Source of the DNA: Limnanthes douglasii subsp. nivea
Lineage: Eukaryota > Streptophyta > Magnoliopsida > Brassicales > Limnanthaceae
Direction: 5' to 3'
Length of the DNA stretch: 64,000 nt
Assembly (NCBI GenBank): GCA_036936605.1
Contig: JAUPFV010000005.1
Location: forward strand, 4,701,670 to 4,765,669
Shown here: positions 59,753 through 64,000 of the stretch, in pieces
Numbering within the stretch: position 1 is the stretch's first letter
How the letters are laid out: the number at the start of each line of letters is the position of its first letter
Notes under the pieces: generated by a model
What the model saw: the letters and a program-made list of their open reading frames with translations, nothing else
What the model was told of the DNA's origin: nothing
The model's database searches: none
Made by a program: the position numbers and the translations under genes

Positions 59753-60066
59753 AAATGTGAAAAAAGGGGTTGATTCCTAGGAGAATCCGAAAAGTTGGGT
59801 AATGATTAAAAGGCGGCGCTGATGTCATTAATGGCATTTAAAAATGGTAACTTGTTCGAGAAAGTGGTGCAAATTTCAAGGTAAAAAACGGCTAAAGTGA
59901 CCAACCAGAGAGTGACACGTGTCCCATTAACTCTGGCTAAGAACCATTTAGAATTCGTAACGATTGGTCTGTCCGGGTCCGACCTCAACTCTCTTCGAAT
60001 TAAAAAACCACTTCCTAAATCGGACTGTTTTTCAGTTCTTTGACAAGGACACTTGTTCAAATACCT

Positions 60067-60080
60067 AAAAAAGGGGCTCC
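60067..60080 (+). other. Polypurine tract
   Basis: AAAAAAGGGG followed by CTCC directly before the 3' LTR; the likely primer for plus-strand synthesis. Confidence 0.7.
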
Positions 60081-60562
60081 TGATGAGTCCGAATTCGAAG
60101 CGGTCCCCGGAAGGGCATCCCAAAGTAAATCTCTCCGTAAACCGGACAGGCTCCAAGAACTTAATTCGGACAGGACTTTTTAACCGGGCAGATGACTTCG
60201 AACTCTGTAAGCCTAAGGCAGTTCGAACTATGACTAAAGTACTAAAAAACCTAAACACTATCTGACTAAGCTACCTGCACATCTGCTTAAAACTCATGGG
60301 TCTTTAAACATGACCCGGGTCCATTAAACTTGACCCGAAAGCCCATAAGGGCCCAAATATCACACTATAAATACCCAACCACCAGCATTAACTATGGGTA
60401 AGAAAAATTAACTGCTGCCAAGCTGCTTAATTCTCTCTCCACATTAAAAACCACCGTGAAACACCTTTAAACACCATCACACCACCGTGAAACACCCTCA
60501 CACCGCCTTAAAACTCCACTTGAAATTACCAGCCTACCCTCAGGCTACTTTTATCCACACCA
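60081..60562 (+). repeat. 3' LTR of the Tat element
   Basis: 482 bp, nearly identical to 50039-50519. It ends at CA 60561-60562, followed by the ATTTA target duplication (60563-60567). Confidence 0.97.
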
Positions 60563-60567
60563 ATTTA
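60563..60567 (+). other. Target-site duplication, right copy
   Basis: ATTTA, identical to 50034-50038. Confidence 0.95.
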
Positions 60568-60777
60568 GAATCTATAATTAACAGAATCAAAGCTCTGATT
60601 ACAAATAATATGTTAATTCAGTTTATCTTGAGGGAACAAAATCGAGTAGCTGGCTGGCTTGCTCGATGGACCCTGAAGTGTAAAATGAAACTAGACTTCA
60701 TGAACTTCAAACCTCCTGATCAACTTGTAGTGATTTCAAAACTTGAAAGCTTAGCAATAGGCTACATCAGAATATGA
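60568..60777 (+). pseudogene. LINE ORF2, 3' end of RNase H
   Basis: Resumes the LINE frame directly after the right target duplication. The left side ends in ANKVPNHL and this side begins ESIINRIKAL, one frame with no base lost. QFILREQNRVAGWLARW is the usual C-terminal block of plant LINE RNase H, where AGWLAR stands for the common ADWLA. The stop is TGA at 60775-60777. This shows the LINE frame was open here when the Tat element entered. Confidence 0.92.
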
Positions 60778-61214
60778 TTGTAATCATTTGTTTTTGTTTG
60801 TTTCTTATAGTTGAAAGATATGTATGGAGAAGATTATGGAAAGTATATGCCCAATTGGACTAAATGAAACCAAAAAGAGGCAACGATGATGAAGTTGATA
60901 CAAGCTTACCAGTCCCATGAAAGGAAGCAGAGGAAGCAAACTAATTATCCAGGTAGCAGAGTCCAGTGGATTCAAGCACGCAGATGGAAAAGAAGTTGGC
61001 TCAAACGGAGAAGAAAATTTGTTCTGAGAATCATAAGATGCATAATTGATTTTAGGCAATGATTGATTTAAGGCAATGAGGGAAATCGAGCCGCAAACTC
61101 AATCTTTGAATTTTTTTGAGTTAGACACTTAGTTTTTTGTTCTCTATGAGCATAAAAGATGTAAAACTCTCAATTTTTCCCTTCAATTTAATTTCATTTC
61201 CAATCAGAAAAAAA
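60778..61214 (+). mobile_element. LINE 3' UTR and A-tail
   Basis: About 430 bp of non-coding sequence after ORF2, ending with AATCAG and seven A bases at 61208-61214, the probable 3' end. Target duplications of the LINE were not found. No AATAAA is seen near the end. Confidence 0.65.
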
Positions 61215-62250
61215 GTCAATAACACATTATCCTAGGAGGCTAGTACATACCTAATTGTTGAAAGTACGGAAAATCGATATTTTTAATTGGATGTGACTTT
61301 TCATCATATAATTCACTTTCATTATCAATATTTACGGAAGTTAACAATTTAATTGGCTGTTAACAATATTTATATGTTTTTTCCAAACACCTCAAGACTT
61401 TTTTTATAATGTTTTTATCCTAGTTGGAAGTTTTAAATATATATCTTTATATCAATTTTATGTGTTAGATACTTTTCCACGATTAATTTTATGTCATATA
61501 AATCGTTTAAAAGTCGTGATGAAACAACTAACTATATTTATATATAATATATTATTTTAAAATCAAATTTACGAGAAAGAAAAACTAATTATATATTTTT
61601 TCATAATTCAAAATATTATAATGATATAGATTAAATAATTTTGATTCTATAGACAGTTAAAATTAGAGGACTAGTTAAAGATTTGAGAGAGGCGGAAAAT
61701 CTTAGCGTCGGCATGCTTGAAAACTTTAGTTTTCAATATATATCCACTTACGAATTTGAGAAGGAATGGTAAATTATTTTTTAAATTTTTTGTCGAAATC
61801 TTATTATAAAGTTTTGTTAATAAATCTTAAATGCAATTTAAAAGTGTTGTGGGTATTTTTTTTAAGTAAGAGAATTTTTGTTGATAAAGCTAAAATTGGC
61901 AAACTTGATACAAGTGATGGTATTGACTATTACAAACTTGAAAGACTTGAAAGACTAAGCCTAATATAGATTATTTTTATAATTGAAGAAACTGCATTGC
62001 TAATGAGCCACCATCTTTAGTTCTTAAGACTAGACCTGAACCAAAACTTGTCCTTGTAAACTAGTTTCGTCCATAACTTTCTCTGAGACTTCGGATGTGA
62101 ATTAAACTGAAAAACAAAGCATAATAGTTAGGATACCTCATGCCAAACAATGTTAGAAGATTAAATATCATGCAAATTTATTTATTGAGTCTCAAGTAGC
62201 CAAGATTTAGGCTTTCGAGATAAATAATGACTTTGAGGGAAGCAGGAGCC
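61215..62250. other. AT-rich spacer
   Basis: No gene is supported; the 67-codon frame at 61766-61969 has no recognisable domain. Confidence 0.6.
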
Positions 62251-64000
62251 TAGGTAGGGGTAAAATCACAATCAGATTTGGATTTGATAATCCACTTAGA
62301 AATCCAATGAGTAACAAAATTTTGGTTCACGGAAAACATATTTTAAATTCATCTGAGGCCTAATAAGCTTTGTACAACAATTTATTAATGAAATAAGAAA
62401 CCATGGAGTTAATCCAGATCTTAACATCTCGATTATCAATAAAGATTTTTTTTAATATCTACATGAATCATATTGTTAATGTAACAGAGCAATAAACTAT
62501 CAATTAGAGTTCTAAATTCAACAACTAAGACAAATTTCTTCCCATACAAATGGCTAAAAACATTAATGAGATTACCATTATTATCTCTAATAAAAATACC
62601 ACTACTGGATTCACCAGTGGTAATACAAGCAACATCACATTTCAACTTAATACGATTGATAAATGGAGGGATCCATTTGACAAATATTCAAGATTTTAAA
62701 GTAGTTATATAATTAAAGCAGCCAAGTTCTTTGGCTGCTTGTAAGTCATCAAACCAGTAAGAGTTGTTGAGGAGGTTAGAGATATCTAAGTTGAATAACA
62801 AAGATTTTATTTTATTTATTAATAATTTGGAAAAACAAGATTTTTCTCAAACTATTGTTGTATTTGAAGTATCCATGGAAAGTTCCGTTAATAAGAATAG
62901 AGAAGTTTACAGTCTCTAGACCTTTCTTAATTAACTCTATCACTTTATCATTGAATCCAAATTTTTTTAATTACACATTGGCCATGTATAGCTAAAGGAT
63001 AATGTTGCCTCCTCTATTCTTTTGTTAATATCATGAACAAGTTCATGAGTAATTAGAATGTTGTCTTTAACATTTCTATTATTGACAAATCCACCATGTT
63101 CAAGGGAGAGGATTTTAGGGAGAATTGAAGCAACTTTGGTGTTGGTTATTTTAAAAATGATTCTATTAAATACATTGCACAAACTGATAGGTCTGTAATC
63201 ATACCATAATGAAGGAGATTCTTTTTCAGGAAACAGATAAATTGCAGTGGCATAAATGCAAGAACGAGAAATGTTTCCTTTGAAATAAGCTCCAATGGTA
63301 TTACAAAGATCAAATTTAATTATATTCCAACAGGCAGTTTAAAACTTTCAAATATGTTACCAAAAACACCAGTATTCCAGATTTTAATATGATTCTTAAG
63401 TTTTTTTTAGCTTGGTCCAAAAGACAGTTAAAAGATTTACAAGAGTTTGAATTTTCCAATTGTTTTCAACAAATCGAAGGAAGTCATTGTGAAGCAACCA
63501 CATGTTTTGGAATTTAAATGAAGGTTTAAGTTTATAGGAAAATGTTGAGATATTGATGTGCAAAGGTGATTGATCTGAACTTGTTCTGGCCAAATGATTC
63601 ACCTTTGTGATGTCAAAGAAATCTCTTCAATATGCATTTATTAAAATCCTATCAAGTTATTTCCATTTTGTGTTATTAGACCATGTATATTTGGATCTAG
63701 TGTAACCTGGATCCTCTAATTGGAAATCCATAATCATTTTATTGAAATCATCAATGGCTCTTAAGTCTAAAGTTTTGCAGGCCAGCTGTTCAATGCATTG
63801 GAAATTATATTAAAGTCTCAAGCAATAAGCCATTATTTGTTGAAGTCAAGAATTTATTTAAGATGATTCCAGATTTCAACTATCTGTATTCTAGTGCATT
63901 TGACATATATGATTGTAATTAAAAACTCTTTGTTAGAAGAGTGATGATTTACTATCATATGAATAAATTGTTCATGATTAATGAGTATGGTAATCTGGAA
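62250..64000 (-). pseudogene. Second LINE ORF2, internally deleted, runs off window
   Basis: On the minus strand from the window edge: a DFNKMIMDFQLEDPGYTRSKYTW block and LDRILIN (about 63750-63630), then LARTSSDQSPLHI (SDH region, near 63590), all from the AP endonuclease. RT follows with YRPISLCNVFNRIIFK, LEHGGF and NILITHELVHDINKR at 63200-63010. The palm motif A segment is then missing, and KFGFNDKVIELI is reached at once. At 62645-62436 RNase H appears (KCDVACITTGESSSGIFI, VVEFRTLIDSL). It resembles the LINE at 45160 but has its own lesions. Its 3' end faces that of the other LINE. Confidence 0.85.

Larger units (their letters stand above)
50039..60562 (+). mobile_element. Tat-type Ty3/gypsy LTR retrotransposon with antisense gene
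   Basis: Complete from TG to CA, 10,524 bp, with a 5-bp target duplication. Layout: 5' LTR, PBS, gag, protease, RT, RNase H, second archaeal-type RNase H, integrase, then a two-exon gene on the opposite strand, a purine tract and the 3' LTR. The dual RNase H and the antisense ORF before the 3' LTR are known traits of the Tat lineage. The LTRs differ by four substitutions and one single-base indel. With a commonly used plant rate of 1.3e-8 per site per year this is roughly 0.3 million years. Gag and the antisense gene are open, and pol is broken. Confidence 0.95.

Overview
This window looks like repeat-rich nuclear DNA of a flowering plant, probably a eudicot. It is very AT-rich, and I found no host protein gene or standard RNA gene. 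Almost everything recognisable is transposable-element sequence of many ages, nested inside one another. The species cannot be told from the sequence.

The centrepiece is a young Ty3/gypsy LTR retrotransposon of the Tat type at 50039-60562. It has 481/482-bp LTRs that are almost identical, a perfect 5-bp target duplication (ATTTA), a primer-binding site, gag, and a pol region with protease, reverse transcriptase, two RNase H domains and integrase. It also carries a long extra gene on the opposite strand between pol and the 3' LTR. The sense pol is broken in five places and has altered catalytic residues in protease and reverse transcriptase. The antisense gene is fully open: two exons joined by a canonical 81-nt intron give 961 codons, with a TATA box upstream. 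The element landed inside the RNase H domain of an older LINE (45160-61214). The LINE reading frame resumes exactly on the far side.

Three older Tat-type relics lie elsewhere: a + strand one at about 28.9-36 kb, a - strand one at about 43.9-40.4 kb, and a - strand one at about 9.07-4.5 kb. The first clearly keeps a decayed antisense gene with the same order of parts (globular domain, basic linker, coiled coil, acidic tail). The last probably keeps one too. An antisense gene therefore seems to be a long-lived part of these elements.

Other contents from left to right: AT-rich spacer (1-2240); a - strand LINE relic (2250-4400); a TRIM-like miniature LTR element (4697-5871) inside the putative antisense relic; an array of 134-bp and 167-bp repeats (9467-10128); a tRNA-derived SINE (about 11161-11450); a Mutator-like transposase relic (about 12800-14600); a - strand chromovirus relic (about 17600-14950) holding a hAT-like MITE; a deleted LTR element (about 19143-21330) related to the TRIM; a + strand chromovirus relic (24190-25712) followed by a Stowaway MITE; minisatellites of 72 bp (33337-33600) and 88 bp (44938-45150); and a second LINE on the - strand (about 62250-64000) that runs off the window. 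The remaining gaps are AT-rich and show no supported gene.
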